The translations under genes and the position numbers were made by a program. Source: Lentilactobacillus kefiri (lineage in GTDB: Bacteria > Bacillota > Bacilli > Lactobacillales > Lactobacillaceae). Taken from it: a stretch of DNA of 64,000 bases. Positions 56,073 through 64,000 of this stretch are shown here, in pieces (position 1 is the first letter of the stretch; the number at the start of each line of letters is the position of its first letter). Where the stretch lies: the NCBI RefSeq assembly GCF_007989105.1, contig NZ_BJVK01000001.1, forward strand, positions 1 through 64,000, given 5' to 3'. Under the pieces are notes generated by a model that saw nothing but the letters and a program-made list of their open reading frames with translations, was not told the origin of the DNA and ran no database searches.

Positions 56073-58643
56073 ATGGGGAAAAAGCGAATTTATGAATTAG
56101 CTAAAGAACTAAATGTCTCCAGTAAGCAAATCGTTGACCGTGGTAATAAAAAGGGCTTCGATATCAAAAATCACATGTCAACAGTAGACGCAAATCAAGA
56201 GCGTCAAATCAGAGCGATGTTTAGTAAGGGTGGCAAATCTGCAAGTCAGACGAATGGCCACAGTAATGCCAGCCAGCATGCTGCCGCAAAGCCAAGTCAC
56301 AATGCAGGTGGAAACACACCTCATACAACTAGTTCAAACCATGCTGAACATACGACTGCAAATCATTCTCAGAGTCGCCCAGCTGCTCATTCAAATAACA
56401 GCAGCAACAGCAATCACTCTGAAAATCATAATAGCCAGAACAATCATTCAGCAAATCACAGTAATACCAATCACACGAATTCCGCTCACAATACCAACTC
56501 AACAAATCAACGGAATCATTCTAATAACAATCATTCGAATAATTTCAATCATTCAGGAAATTCGAATCAATCAAATAATAACCATAACAGTTCAAACAAT
56601 GAACACCATAATAATCACTCTTCGAATAACGCTTCTTCACGTCCAGCTGCAAGTCACTCAACAAGCAGCAATTCATCAAGTAATCATTCGAATAACAACT
56701 CCAACCGTTTTTCAAACCACAACACGGGAAGCGGTCGTTTTGGCGGCAGCTTAAACCGGAATAATAATCGTGGTGGTTCAAGAAAAGCCAATAAGAAGCG
56801 TAACAAGAAGCAACGTAAGCAAAAGAATCAACGATTACGTGAAGTAGAGCATCATGGTGCACCTGAACGTAAGAATCGTCCATTACCAAAGGTTCTTGAG
56901 TATGAAGATGGCATGAATGCACAAGAGTTGGGAAAGCTGCTTCACAGAGAGCCTGCTGAAATTGTTAAGAAGTTATTTATGTTGGGTGTCATGGTTAACC
57001 AAAACCAATCACTTGATAAAGATACGATTGAAATTTTAGCTGCCGATTACGGTATTGAAGCAAAAGAAAAAGTCCATGAAGATCTTTCAAACTTGGATAA
57101 GATTTTTGAAAAAGAAATGAAGAATACCGATCATTTGGTATCCCGGCCACCAGTTGTGACGATCATGGGACACGTTGACCATGGTAAGACAACCTTGCTT
57201 GATCATTTGCGTCACTCACACATTACTGCCGGTGAAGCAGGTGGAATTACTCAAGCAATTGGTGCTTATCAAGTTCGTCATGGTGACAAAGTCATTACCT
57301 TCTTGGACACTCCTGGACATGCGGCCTTTACTGAGATGCGTGCCCGTGGTGCCAACATTACCGACATTACCATTTTGGTTGTTGCCGCTGATGATGGTGT
57401 CATGCCACAAACCATTGAAGCAATTAACCATGCGAAAGCTGCCAAGACACCAATCATTGTTGCGATCAACAAGATTGATAAACCGGATGCCAATCCACAG
57501 CATGTTACCGACCAATTGATGCAATATGGCTTGGTTCCTGAAAAACTTGGTGGTGACACAATCTTCGTTAATATTTCTGCCAAATTCGGTAAGAATATTG
57601 ATGAATTACTTGATATGATCGCTTTGGAAGCTGAAGTCATGGAATTGAAGGCTGATCCAGATCAACCTGCTGCAGGTTCTGTTATTGAAGCCCGTTTGGA
57701 TCAAGGTAAAGGCCCAGTTGCCACTTTGTTGGTTCAACAAGGAACCTTACACGTTGGTGACCCAATCGTTGCCGGCCATACATTTGGTCGAGTGCGGACA
57801 ATGACTAACGAGCGTGGGCGTGAGTTGAAGAAAGCAACGCCTTCGATGCCTGTTTCAATTACCGGTTTGAATGAAGTCCCAGAAGCCGGTGATCGTTACG
57901 TCGTCTTCGACGATGAAAAGACTGCCCGTTCAGTTGGTGAAGAACGTGCCAAGGAAGCTCAAGTTGAAGAACGTCGTAAGACAACCAGAGTAACCTTGGA
58001 CAGCTTGTTCGATTCGCTTAAAGAAGGCGAAATGAAGGAAGTTGACATTGTTATCAAGGCCGACGTTCAAGGTTCAGTTGAAGCTTTGGCAAATAGTCTT
58101 CAAAAGATTGAAGTTAAGGGCGTTAAAGTAAGCATCATTCATTCTGGCGTTGGTGCCATTAATGAAAGTGATGTTGCCTTAGCTGAAGCAAGTAACGCCA
58201 TTATTATTGGTTTCAATGTTCGACCAACACCACAAGCCAAATCACAAGCTGATTCTGATCATGTTGATATTCGTCTTCACCAAGTTATTTATAACGCAAT
58301 TGATGAAGTTGAATCAGCCATGAAAGGAATGCTTGCACCAACTTATACCGAAGAAGTTACCGGTCAAGTTGAAGTCCGTGATATCTTCAAGGCTTCCAAA
58401 GTTGGAACAATTGCTGGTGGAATGGTTGTTGACGGTGTCGTCAAGAAGAATAGTAAAGTTCGTTTAATTCGTGACGGTGTGGTTGTTTACACTGGTGAAT
58501 TGAACAGTTTGAAACGCTTCAAAGACGATGTTGACGAAGTTAAGCAGGGATTTGAATTAGGCTTGACCATCAAAGACTATAATGATATTAAAGTTGGCGA
58601 TGTCATCGAGGCATACGTTATGAAACAAGTGCCTGTCAAGTAA
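56073..58643 (+). CDS. infB: Translation initiation factor IF-2
   Basis: IF-2 is the GTPase that brings initiator tRNA to the ribosome. The 856-residue protein has a short N-terminal domain ([20 protein letters not shown]), a low-complexity His/Asn/Ser-rich linker at about 55-235, a basic stretch ([11 protein letters not shown]), the IF2N domain and the G domain with GHVDHGKT (about 366-373), DTPGH and NKID. Then domains II-IV follow to the end. The linker makes it about 140 residues longer than B. subtilis IF-2. Confidence 0.98.
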   Translation: MGKKRIYELAKELNVSSKQIVDRGNKKGFDIKNHMSTVDANQERQIRAMFSKGGKSASQTNGHSNASQHAAAKPSHNAGGNTPHTTSSNHAEHTTANHSQSRPAAHSNNSSNSNHSENHNSQNNHSANHSNTNHTNSAHNTNSTNQRNHSNNNHSNNFNHSGNSNQSNNNHNSSNNEHHNNHSSNNASSRPAASHSTSSNSSSNHSNNNSNRFSNHNTGSGRFGGSLNRNNNRGGSRKANKKRNKKQRKQKNQRLREVEHHGAPERKNRPLPKVLEYEDGMNAQELGKLLHREPAEIVKKLFMLGVMVNQNQSLDKDTIEILAADYGIEAKEKVHEDLSNLDKIFEKEMKNTDHLVSRPPVVTIMGHVDHGKTTLLDHLRHSHITAGEAGGITQAIGAYQVRHGDKVITFLDTPGHAAFTEMRARGANITDITILVVAADDGVMPQTIEAINHAKAAKTPIIVAINKIDKPDANPQHVTDQLMQYGLVPEKLGGDTIFVNISAKFGKNIDELLDMIALEAEVMELKADPDQPAAGSVIEARLDQGKGPVATLLVQQGTLHVGDPIVAGHTFGRVRTMTNERGRELKKATPSMPVSITGLNEVPEAGDRYVVFDDEKTARSVGEERAKEAQVEERRKTTRVTLDSLFDSLKEGEMKEVDIVIKADVQGSVEALANSLQKIEVKGVKVSIIHSGVGAINESDVALAEASNAIIIGFNVRPTPQAKSQADSDHVDIRLHQVIYNAIDEVESAMKGMLAPTYTEEVTGQVEVRDIFKASKVGTIAGGMVVDGVVKKNSKVRLIRDGVVVYTGELNSLKRFKDDVDEVKQGFELGLTIKDYNDIKVGDVIEAYVMKQVPVK

Positions 58644-58658
58644 TTTGGAGGTGTTTCT

Positions 58659-59012
58659 ATGGCTCATTATCGTGTAGGCCGATTGGAACAGGAAATTCAA
58701 AAAGAAGTGAACGATATTCTGTTAAAGCGTGTCCGTGATCCTCGAGTTCAAGGCGTTACTTTAACGGGTGTTGAAGTCACTGGTGATCTTCAGCAAGCCA
58801 CTATCTACTACAGTATTTTGTCCGATAAAAAAGAGGATGAAGAGACAACTGCTAAAGGATTGGAAAAGGCTTCCGGCTTAATCCGTGGCGAGCTTGGCCA
58901 TCGTCTTAGCATCTATAAGACACCAGAGATTAAATTTGAATTGGATTCATCCGTTCAATATGGAGATAAAATTGATCGGTTAATTAATAAGCTTAAACAA
59001 AGTGGTGAATAG
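58659..59012 (+). CDS. rbfA: Ribosome-binding factor A
   Basis: RbfA binds the immature 30S subunit and helps process the 16S rRNA 5' end. The 117-residue KH-fold protein has RVGRLEQEIQKEVNDIL, DPRVQGVTLTGVEVTGDL and a C-terminal FELDSSVQYGDKIDRLI. It follows infB by 15 bases and ends the operon. Confidence 0.96.
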   Translation: MAHYRVGRLEQEIQKEVNDILLKRVRDPRVQGVTLTGVEVTGDLQQATIYYSILSDKKEDEETTAKGLEKASGLIRGELGHRLSIYKTPEIKFELDSSVQYGDKIDRLINKLKQSGE

Positions 59013-59020
59013 CCACCTCA

Positions 59021-59056
59021 ACTGCTCATGCCTTTATGGCTGAGCAGTTTTTTTGT
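59021..59056 (+). terminator. Terminator after rbfA
   Basis: AACTGCTCA pairs with TGAGCAGTT, with an inner GCC/GGC pair, followed by TTTTTTTG. Confidence 0.9.
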
Positions 59057-59065
59057 GATATAATT
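59057..59065 (+). promoter_or_regulatory. Extended -10 promoter for truB-ribF
   Basis: TGATATAAT lies directly after the T tract of the rbfA terminator and 31 bases before truB. No good -35 is visible. Confidence 0.55.
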
Positions 59066-59095
59066 TTTATACATGAAAAAACTAGGAGAATTCGA

Positions 59096-60001
59096 ATGGA
59101 TGGAGTAATTGCGTTATACAAAGAGCGTGGCATGACTAGTCACGACTGCATCAGTAAGTTAAGAAAAATTTTGCATACCAAGAAGGTTGGGCATACCGGA
59201 ACGTTGGATCCAAATGTGGACGGGGTTCTGCCAATTTGTATTGGCCAAGCAACCAAAATCAGTGAGCTGCTAATGCATTCCGGAAAAGTTTACCGTGGCG
59301 CGATCACGTTGGGAATGGCTTATGACAGCGAGGATTTAGATGGCAAGTTAATCGAACAGGTGCCGATCCAAAAGCCAGTTACGAATGAGGAGATTGATCA
59401 AGCACTGGCTAAGCTTACGGGGGATATTATGCAAACCCCACCAATGTATTCGGCAGTTAAGGTTAATGGCCACAAATTGTATGAGTACGCGCGAAAAGGC
59501 ATGACGATTGAGCGGGAACCACACCCGATTCACATTGATTACTTCAAACAAATTAAACCAACAACTTATGATGAAAATGCCAAAACCCAGACCGTTTATT
59601 TCGAAGTCGGCTGTTCAAAAGGCACTTATGTCCGAACGTTGGCGGTTGATTTTGGGAAAATACTGGGACTGCCTTCTGTGATGTCTGATTTAACCAGAAT
59701 CCAAAGTGGTGGTTTTAATATTTCTCAGACTTCAAAATTATCTGAGGTTCAAGCAGCTGTTGATGCAGGAAACGTTAGCGCAGTTCTTCATCCGTTATCC
59801 GAAGCATTGGCTGAATATCCCGTCTATCAACTGGATGACAGCCGTTGGACGATTGTGTCTCACGGGGGCTTTTTAGACAAGTCGATTTGCCCGAATAATG
59901 ATCCGGTTGTCAGACTTGATTATCAGCAAAATGTGAAGGCTTTATATAAATTAGATAAATCGATCGGCCAGTACCGGCCGTTTCGAATGTTCTTAGCTTA
60001 A
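59096..60001 (+). CDS. truB: tRNA pseudouridine(55) synthase
   Basis: TruB makes pseudouridine 55 in the T arm of nearly all tRNAs. The 301-residue protein has the catalytic Asp38 in HTGTLDPNVDGVLPICIG and the KVYRGAITLG and SKGTYVRTLAVDFG motifs. I start at ATG 59096 behind AGGAG; the open frame 20 codons upstream overlaps the terminator and promoter. It is followed after 17 bases by ribF. Confidence 0.96.
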   Translation: MDGVIALYKERGMTSHDCISKLRKILHTKKVGHTGTLDPNVDGVLPICIGQATKISELLMHSGKVYRGAITLGMAYDSEDLDGKLIEQVPIQKPVTNEEIDQALAKLTGDIMQTPPMYSAVKVNGHKLYEYARKGMTIEREPHPIHIDYFKQIKPTTYDENAKTQTVYFEVGCSKGTYVRTLAVDFGKILGLPSVMSDLTRIQSGGFNISQTSKLSEVQAAVDAGNVSAVLHPLSEALAEYPVYQLDDSRWTIVSHGGFLDKSICPNNDPVVRLDYQQNVKALYKLDKSIGQYRPFRMFLA

Positions 60002-60018
60002 AAATTGGGGTGTTAGTA

Positions 60019-60975
60019 ATGAAAATATCAAGGTTACATTATCCATTGGCCGACGAATTTAAAGTTGACGGCTCGACAGTCGTTGCAATGGGATTTTTCG
60101 ATGGCTTTCATAAGGGTCATCAGGCAGTATTACAGCGAGCAAAGGATGAGGCTGAAAAACGTGGTGCCAAGTTGGCTGTTTTAACTTACGATCATCATCC
60201 GGCAATTGTGTATCGGAAAATGTCACCGCATGAGCAGCGATACTTAACTTTAAACGATTATAAAATGAAGTTGTTTAAAGATTTTGGTGTCGACCAGGTC
60301 TTTTTGGTTAATTATTCTTATGATTTTCAGAGCCAAACGCCTGAACAATTTGTGAACAACTTTTTGAAGCGTTTCAACGCTGTGGCAGTGGTAGCAGGAT
60401 TTGACCACACATACGGCGATAAGAAAGTTGCCACGATGGCGAACTTTCCAAAGTACGTAAAAGGCGCCTTTGATGTGATTACCGTTCCGGCAGTTGATAT
60501 TAATGGCAAAAAGGTCAGTTCTACCCGAATCCGGATCGAACTTGACTCGGGTGATGTTGACAGTGTGACTGAATTGCTTGGCCGGCCATTCCAGACTCGT
60601 GGGGTGATTGTTCACGGTGAGGAGCGTGGCCGTCTTTTAGGGTATCCGACAGCCAACGTCAAGCATTCTGAGTACCAGTGGCTACCAGCGATTGGAATTT
60701 ACGTTGTAACCGTTGAGATTGCCGGAAAACGCTATTTGGGGATGGCATCTATTGGAAAGAATGTGACTTTCTCAGATGTTCACCCAATGACGGTTGAAAT
60801 TAATTTGATGGACTTTGACCACAACATTTATGGAGAAGTCGTCAACGTTAACTGGCTGTCATTCTTAAGAAATGAAATCAAATTCCAGACACCCGAAGAT
60901 TTAATCGATCAGCTTGATAAAGATAAACAAGCCACTCGAGAATACTTGGAGCAGCATCCTGACGTCATCGATTAG
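60019..60975 (+). CDS. ribF: Bifunctional riboflavin kinase / FAD synthetase
   Basis: RibF converts riboflavin to FMN and then FAD. The 318-residue protein has the N-terminal nucleotidyltransferase domain (GFFDGFHKGHQAVL; SSTRIRIELDSGDV) and the C-terminal kinase domain (GRLLGYPTANV, near 210). ATG 60019 follows GGGGTG by 6 bases and is preferred over a GTG nine bases upstream. The truB-ribF pair is conserved. Confidence 0.96.
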   Translation: MKISRLHYPLADEFKVDGSTVVAMGFFDGFHKGHQAVLQRAKDEAEKRGAKLAVLTYDHHPAIVYRKMSPHEQRYLTLNDYKMKLFKDFGVDQVFLVNYSYDFQSQTPEQFVNNFLKRFNAVAVVAGFDHTYGDKKVATMANFPKYVKGAFDVITVPAVDINGKKVSSTRIRIELDSGDVDSVTELLGRPFQTRGVIVHGEERGRLLGYPTANVKHSEYQWLPAIGIYVVTVEIAGKRYLGMASIGKNVTFSDVHPMTVEINLMDFDHNIYGEVVNVNWLSFLRNEIKFQTPEDLIDQLDKDKQATREYLEQHPDVID

Positions 60976-60980
60976 CACTA

Positions 60981-61007
60981 TTAGCACTCAATGCAAATTA
61001 ATGCTAA
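60981..61007. promoter_or_regulatory. Degenerate upstream CIRCE element
   Basis: TTAGCACTC, nine bases, then TAATGCTAA, where the consensus right arm is GAGTGCTAA: the left arm is perfect and the right arm matches at 7 of 9 positions. It lies upstream of the hrcA promoter. Confidence 0.7.
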
Positions 61008-61024
61008 AATAAGGCTTTATTCCC

Positions 61025-61053
61025 TTGACTTATAAAGGATGGTTTGTTAAATT
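61025..61053 (+). promoter_or_regulatory. hrcA operon promoter
   Basis: TTGACT (61025-61030) and TAAATT (61048-61053) are 17 bases apart, located between two CIRCE elements. Confidence 0.6.
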
Positions 61054-61064
61054 ATAAATGTGCC

Positions 61065-61091
61065 TTAGCACTCGGGTATATTGAGTGCTAA
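61065..61091. promoter_or_regulatory. Perfect CIRCE element (HrcA operator)
   Basis: TTAGCACTC-N9-GAGTGCTAA matches the consensus at all 18 positions. It lies just downstream of the promoter and 15 bases before hrcA, so HrcA represses its own operon. Confidence 0.97.
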
Positions 61092-61106
61092 AAAGAGGTG
61101 ATTTGG

Positions 61107-62144
61107 GTGCTAACGGATAGGCAAAAAAATATTCTTCAAATAATCATTCGTGATTACACAAGAACAGGGATGCCAGTTGGTTCCAAGGCATTGGCTGAGG
61201 AGTTTCCGACCCACGTTAGTTCCGCGACGGTCAGAAATGACATGGCTGCACTTGAATCAAAGGGCTTAATCAATAAAACCCACTTTTCATCAGGAAGGGT
61301 TCCGTCAATTGAAGGTTATCGTTATTACCTCGATAACCTTGTTCAACCGGACCCGCTTGATGAGGGGGCGGAAGATTTAATTAAAACGTCTTTTAACAAT
61401 GAATTCGATCGAATTGATGAGATCGTTCAGGAATCAGCGAAAGTTTTATCTGATTTGACCAACTACATGGCTTTAACGTTTAATCCCGAATCAGGGGATA
61501 ACGTTAAGCTTGGCGGTTTCCGGCTGGTTAAGCTGGATGACCGACAGGTAATGGCAATTATTGTTACCAATACCGGTCATGTTATTGATAAGATTTTCCG
61601 GTTGGCAAATGTTTCATCCGAACAACTTGAAACCATCGTCAACATTATCAACACGGAGTTGGTTGGCAAGCCTTTGAAGGAAGTCATGGACAAGTTGAAA
61701 CTTGATATTCCAATGCTCATGACGAAATATATTCAAAGTCCAGAGGGATTCTTGAAGATCTTTGGCGATATGCTGACCGAAGCCGGTCGGGATAAAGTTC
61801 ATGTTGACGGTCAACTGAATTTATTGAAATTCGCTGAACGTCAAAATATTGATCGTTTAAAGCCGCTTTACCATTTGCTTGGCACCGAGGATTCGGTTTC
61901 AAAGATTATTGATCCGAACTCCAAAGATGTTCAGGTCCGGATTGGCGGAGAGCTTCGTAACGATTTGTTGAAAGATTATAGTATTATCACAGGAACTTAT
62001 GACTTAAAAGAGTATGGCCACGGTGTGATTGCTGTCATTGGACCGACCAGGATGCCTTACTCAAAAGTTATTGGAATAGTCGGGGCTTTAAGAGAAGAAT
62101 TAACCAAGAAGCTGCTGGGCTATTACGATGATGATAACGATTAA
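61107..62144 (+). CDS. hrcA: Heat-inducible transcription repressor HrcA
   Basis: HrcA represses class I heat-shock genes by binding CIRCE; its activity depends on GroEL. The 345-residue protein has a winged-helix N terminus (LTDRQKNILQIIIRDY and VSSATVRNDMAALESKGLI), the motif SSGRVPSIEGYRYYLDNL and a C-terminal GAF-like region. I start at GTG 61107, 8 bases after AGAGG; a GTG at 61098 overlaps that ribosome site. It heads hrcA-grpE-dnaK. Confidence 0.96.
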   Translation: MLTDRQKNILQIIIRDYTRTGMPVGSKALAEEFPTHVSSATVRNDMAALESKGLINKTHFSSGRVPSIEGYRYYLDNLVQPDPLDEGAEDLIKTSFNNEFDRIDEIVQESAKVLSDLTNYMALTFNPESGDNVKLGGFRLVKLDDRQVMAIIVTNTGHVIDKIFRLANVSSEQLETIVNIINTELVGKPLKEVMDKLKLDIPMLMTKYIQSPEGFLKIFGDMLTEAGRDKVHVDGQLNLLKFAERQNIDRLKPLYHLLGTEDSVSKIIDPNSKDVQVRIGGELRNDLLKDYSIITGTYDLKEYGHGVIAVIGPTRMPYSKVIGIVGALREELTKKLLGYYDDDND

Positions 62145-62161
62145 TTTAAGGAGGCGATTGT

Positions 62162-62770
62162 TTGGCAGACAGTAAAGATGATTCAACTAAGAAGAATCAA
62201 AACGGGCCAACTCAGGAGAAATCGGCTCAAGCTGGCAAAGCTGAGAAACAAACAGCTAAGCATGGCAAAGACGCTGATAAGACCCAAAGCCGAGATTCTG
62301 ATGATACTAAAAAGTTAAAACAAACAGTTGTTGAACTGCAAAAGAAGCTTGACGCAATGGAAAACAAATTCCTTCGGGCTGAAGCCGATATGCGAAATAT
62401 CGAAACCCATGCCAAGAAAGAACAAGCAGACCTGATCAAGTATGACGGTCAACAATTGGCACATGATATTCTGCCGATTGCGGATAACCTGCAGCGAGCA
62501 CTAAAAGTTGATGTCACTGATGAAGGCGGCAAGCAGCTTAAGCAGGGTGTTTCAATGGTTTATAAGCATTTCAACAAAGCCTTGTCTGATAACGGGGTTG
62601 AAGTGATTGATGCATTAAATAAACCATTTGATCCAAAATTTCATCAAGCAGTTCAGACTTCGCCAGCCGATGATGATCATCCGGCTGACACTGTTGTTCA
62701 GGTTCTTCAAGACGGCTATCGTTTGAAGGACCGGGTTCTTCGACCAGCAATGGTTGTTGTAGCAAAATAA
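62162..62770 (+). CDS. grpE: Nucleotide exchange factor GrpE
   Basis: GrpE releases ADP from DnaK. The 202-residue protein has a disordered Lys/Asp/Gln-rich N-terminal part (to about residue 50), a long coiled-coil helix (LQKKLDAMENKFLRAEADM) and a C-terminal beta domain with GVEVIDALNKPFDPKFHQAV. It starts with TTG 62162 behind AAGGAGG, 17 bases after hrcA. Confidence 0.96.
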   Translation: MADSKDDSTKKNQNGPTQEKSAQAGKAEKQTAKHGKDADKTQSRDSDDTKKLKQTVVELQKKLDAMENKFLRAEADMRNIETHAKKEQADLIKYDGQQLAHDILPIADNLQRALKVDVTDEGGKQLKQGVSMVYKHFNKALSDNGVEVIDALNKPFDPKFHQAVQTSPADDDHPADTVVQVLQDGYRLKDRVLRPAMVVVAK

Positions 62771-62797
62771 AACTTTAAAAGAAAAAGAGGATTATCT

Positions 62798-64000
62798 ATG
62801 GCAAGTAATAAAATTATTGGTATTGATTTAGGAACTACTAATTCCGCCGTTGCCGTTCTTGAAGGCAGCGAGCCTAAAATTATTCCAAACCCAGAAGGTG
62901 CCCGTACGACACCATCAGTTGTTGCATTTAAAGATGGTAAGCCACAGGTTGGTGAAGTTGCCAAGCGACAAGAAATCACCAACCCAAACACCGTTCGCTC
63001 AATTAAGAGTCACATGGGTGAAAAAGGTTACACAGTTGATATCGATGGTAAGAAGTACACTCCTCAACAAATTTCTGCGATGATTCTTCAATACATCAAG
63101 GATTTTGCCGAAGATTATTTGGGTGACAAGGTTGAAAATGCCGTTATCACTGTTCCTGCTTACTTTAACGATGCTCAACGTCAAGCAACTAAAGATGCTG
63201 GTAAAATTGCCGGCTTAACTGTTAAGCGAATTATCAACGAACCAACTGCCGCTGCTCTGGCATATGGTTTGGATAAACAAGATAAAGATGAAAAGATCCT
63301 GGTTTACGATTTAGGTGGTGGTACTTTCGATGTTTCCGTCCTTGAATTAGGTGACGGTGTCTTCCAAGTATTATCAACTAATGGTGATACTCATCTTGGT
63401 GGTGATGACTTTGACCAACGAATCATTGACTGGTTGGTTGAAGGATTCAAGAAGGACAATGGCGTTGATTTGTCAAAAGACAAGATGGCATTACAACGTT
63501 TGAAGGATGCTGCTGAAAAAGCTAAGAAGGATCTTTCAGGTGTGACTGAATCAGAAATCAGTTTGCCATTTATTTCCGCTGGTGAAAATGGTCCTTTGCA
63601 TTTGCAAACAACTTTGACTCGTGCCAAATTCAACGAATTGACTTCTGACTTGGTTGCCAAGACCAAGGTTCCATTTGACAATGCTTTGAAGGATGCCAAG
63701 TTGAGCACTTCAGACATTGACCAAGTTATCTTAAACGGTGGTTCAACTCGTATTCCTGCTGTTCAAAAAGCTGTAAAGTCATGGACTGGTAAGGATTCAA
63801 ACCACTCAATTAACCCTGATGAAGCCGTTGCTTTAGGTGCCGCTGTTCAAGGTGGTGTTATTACCGGTGATGTTAAGGATGTTGTTTTGCTTGATGTTAC
63901 TCCATTGTCACTTGGTATTGAAACCATGGGTGGTGTCTTCACTAAGTTAATCGACCGTAACACAACGATTCCAACCAGCAAGTCACAAGTATTCTCAACT
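62798..64000 (+). CDS. dnaK: Chaperone protein DnaK, 5' part (runs off the window end)
   Basis: DnaK is the Hsp70 chaperone. The first 401 codons are present, covering the whole nucleotide-binding domain: [13 protein letters not shown] (phosphate 1), [37 protein letters not shown] (phosphate 2) and [13 protein letters not shown] (adenosine). The start of the substrate-binding domain ([16 protein letters not shown]) is also present. Start is ATG 62798 behind AGAGG. The frame is open at the last base, so the C-terminal third lies outside. Confidence 0.98.
   Translation, partial: MASNKIIGIDLGTTNSAVAVLEGSEPKIIPNPEGARTTPSVVAFKDGKPQVGEVAKRQEITNPNTVRSIKSHMGEKGYTVDIDGKKYTPQQISAMILQYIKDFAEDYLGDKVENAVITVPAYFNDAQRQATKDAGKIAGLTVKRIINEPTAAALAYGLDKQDKDEKILVYDLGGGTFDVSVLELGDGVFQVLSTNGDTHLGGDDFDQRIIDWLVEGFKKDNGVDLSKDKMALQRLKDAAEKAKKDLSGVTESEISLPFISAGENGPLHLQTTLTRAKFNELTSDLVAKTKVPFDNALKDAKLSTSDIDQVILNGGSTRIPAVQKAVKSWTGKDSNHSINPDEAVALGAAVQGGVITGDVKDVVLLDVTPLSLGIETMGGVFTKLIDRNTTIPTSKSQVFST

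Noticed and set aside
56230-56754. 174-residue Ile/Thr-rich open frame on the plus strand
   Set aside because: It is the alternative frame of the AAY/CAY/TCA codons in the infB linker; composition is an artefact of those repeats.
56235-56780. Repetitive DNA in infB as a CRISPR-like or tandem-repeat array
   Set aside because: The units are irregular, not direct repeats with spacers, and the frame is intact protein code.

Overview
The window is a 64 kb stretch of core chromosome from a low-to-moderate GC Gram-positive bacterium, almost certainly a member of the Lactobacillaceae. The gene orders (queA-tgt-yajC; alaS-ireB-ruvX-yrzB; zapA-cvpA-mutS2-trxA; murI-rdgB-ysnB; DUF948-ytxH / pepQ-ccpA; comG-ytxK-ackA; rpsB-tsf-pyrH-frr; uppS-cdsA-rseP-proS-polC; rimP-nusA-infB-rbfA; hrcA-grpE-dnaK), a mevalonate-type HMG-CoA synthase, a D-lactate dehydrogenase and the many short acidic or Asn-rich tails all fit lactobacilli. 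A Lentilactobacillus-like species is my guess, not something the sequence proves. I saw no rRNA, tRNA, insertion sequence, prophage, CRISPR array or restriction system, and no gene-free stretch above 300 bases. The longest gaps are the alaS leader (about 270 bases), the rpsB leader and the gap between tsf and pyrH.

Layout. 1-5.7 kb: queuosine tRNA genes, yajC, SOS-controlled dinB, nrnA and a DEAD-box helicase. 5.7-13.4 kb: an alanine T-box leader and alaS, then ireB-ruvX-yrzB, zapA-cvpA-mutS2 and trxA. 13.4-18.6 kb: yslB (minus strand), murI-rdgB, a frameshifted ysnB phosphodiesterase, a CBS protein, mscS (minus) and a DUF948/YtxH pair. 18.6-21.9 kb: divergent pepQ and ccpA with a palindromic cre site between them, then yebC. 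22-27.9 kb: a seven-gene comG DNA-uptake pseudopilus operon, then ytxK-ackA. 28-33.7 kb: an amino acid permease, two metallophosphoesterases, yutD, a HAD phosphatase and small membrane proteins. 33.8-38.5 kb: a small orphan gene, mvaS, lexA diverging from ynzC across a LexA box, yneF, plsC, and a tRNA methyltransferase with a GIY-YIG partner. 38.6-44.4 kb: D-LDH, a HAD hydrolase, rpsB-tsf, pyrH-frr and an Asn-rich orphan. 44.5-53.6 kb: uppS-cdsA-rseP-proS-polC. 53.6-64 kb: rimP-nusA-rnpM-ylxQ-infB-rbfA behind an attenuator, truB-ribF, and the CIRCE-controlled hrcA-grpE-dnaK operon (dnaK runs off the end).

How it fits together. Most genes serve translation (tRNA modification, two aminoacyl-tRNA synthetases, S2, EF-Ts, IF2, ribosome maturation and recycling), envelope lipid synthesis (mvaS, uppS, cdsA, plsC, murI) and DNA maintenance (polC, dinB, lexA, mutS2, ruvX). 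Regulatory wiring is unusually readable: an alanine T-box, two LexA boxes, one cre site, one perfect and one degenerate CIRCE element, a probable rpsB leader, and a compact terminator hairpin ahead of rimP-nusA.

I found no convincing new multi-gene system. The best leads are the single-base frameshift that removes the first metal-binding motif of the YsnB phosphodiesterase, two small orphan proteins (33825-34076 and 43936-44391), the terminator placed 14 bases before the mvaS start, the attenuator before rimP, and the long His/Asn/Ser-rich linker in IF2.
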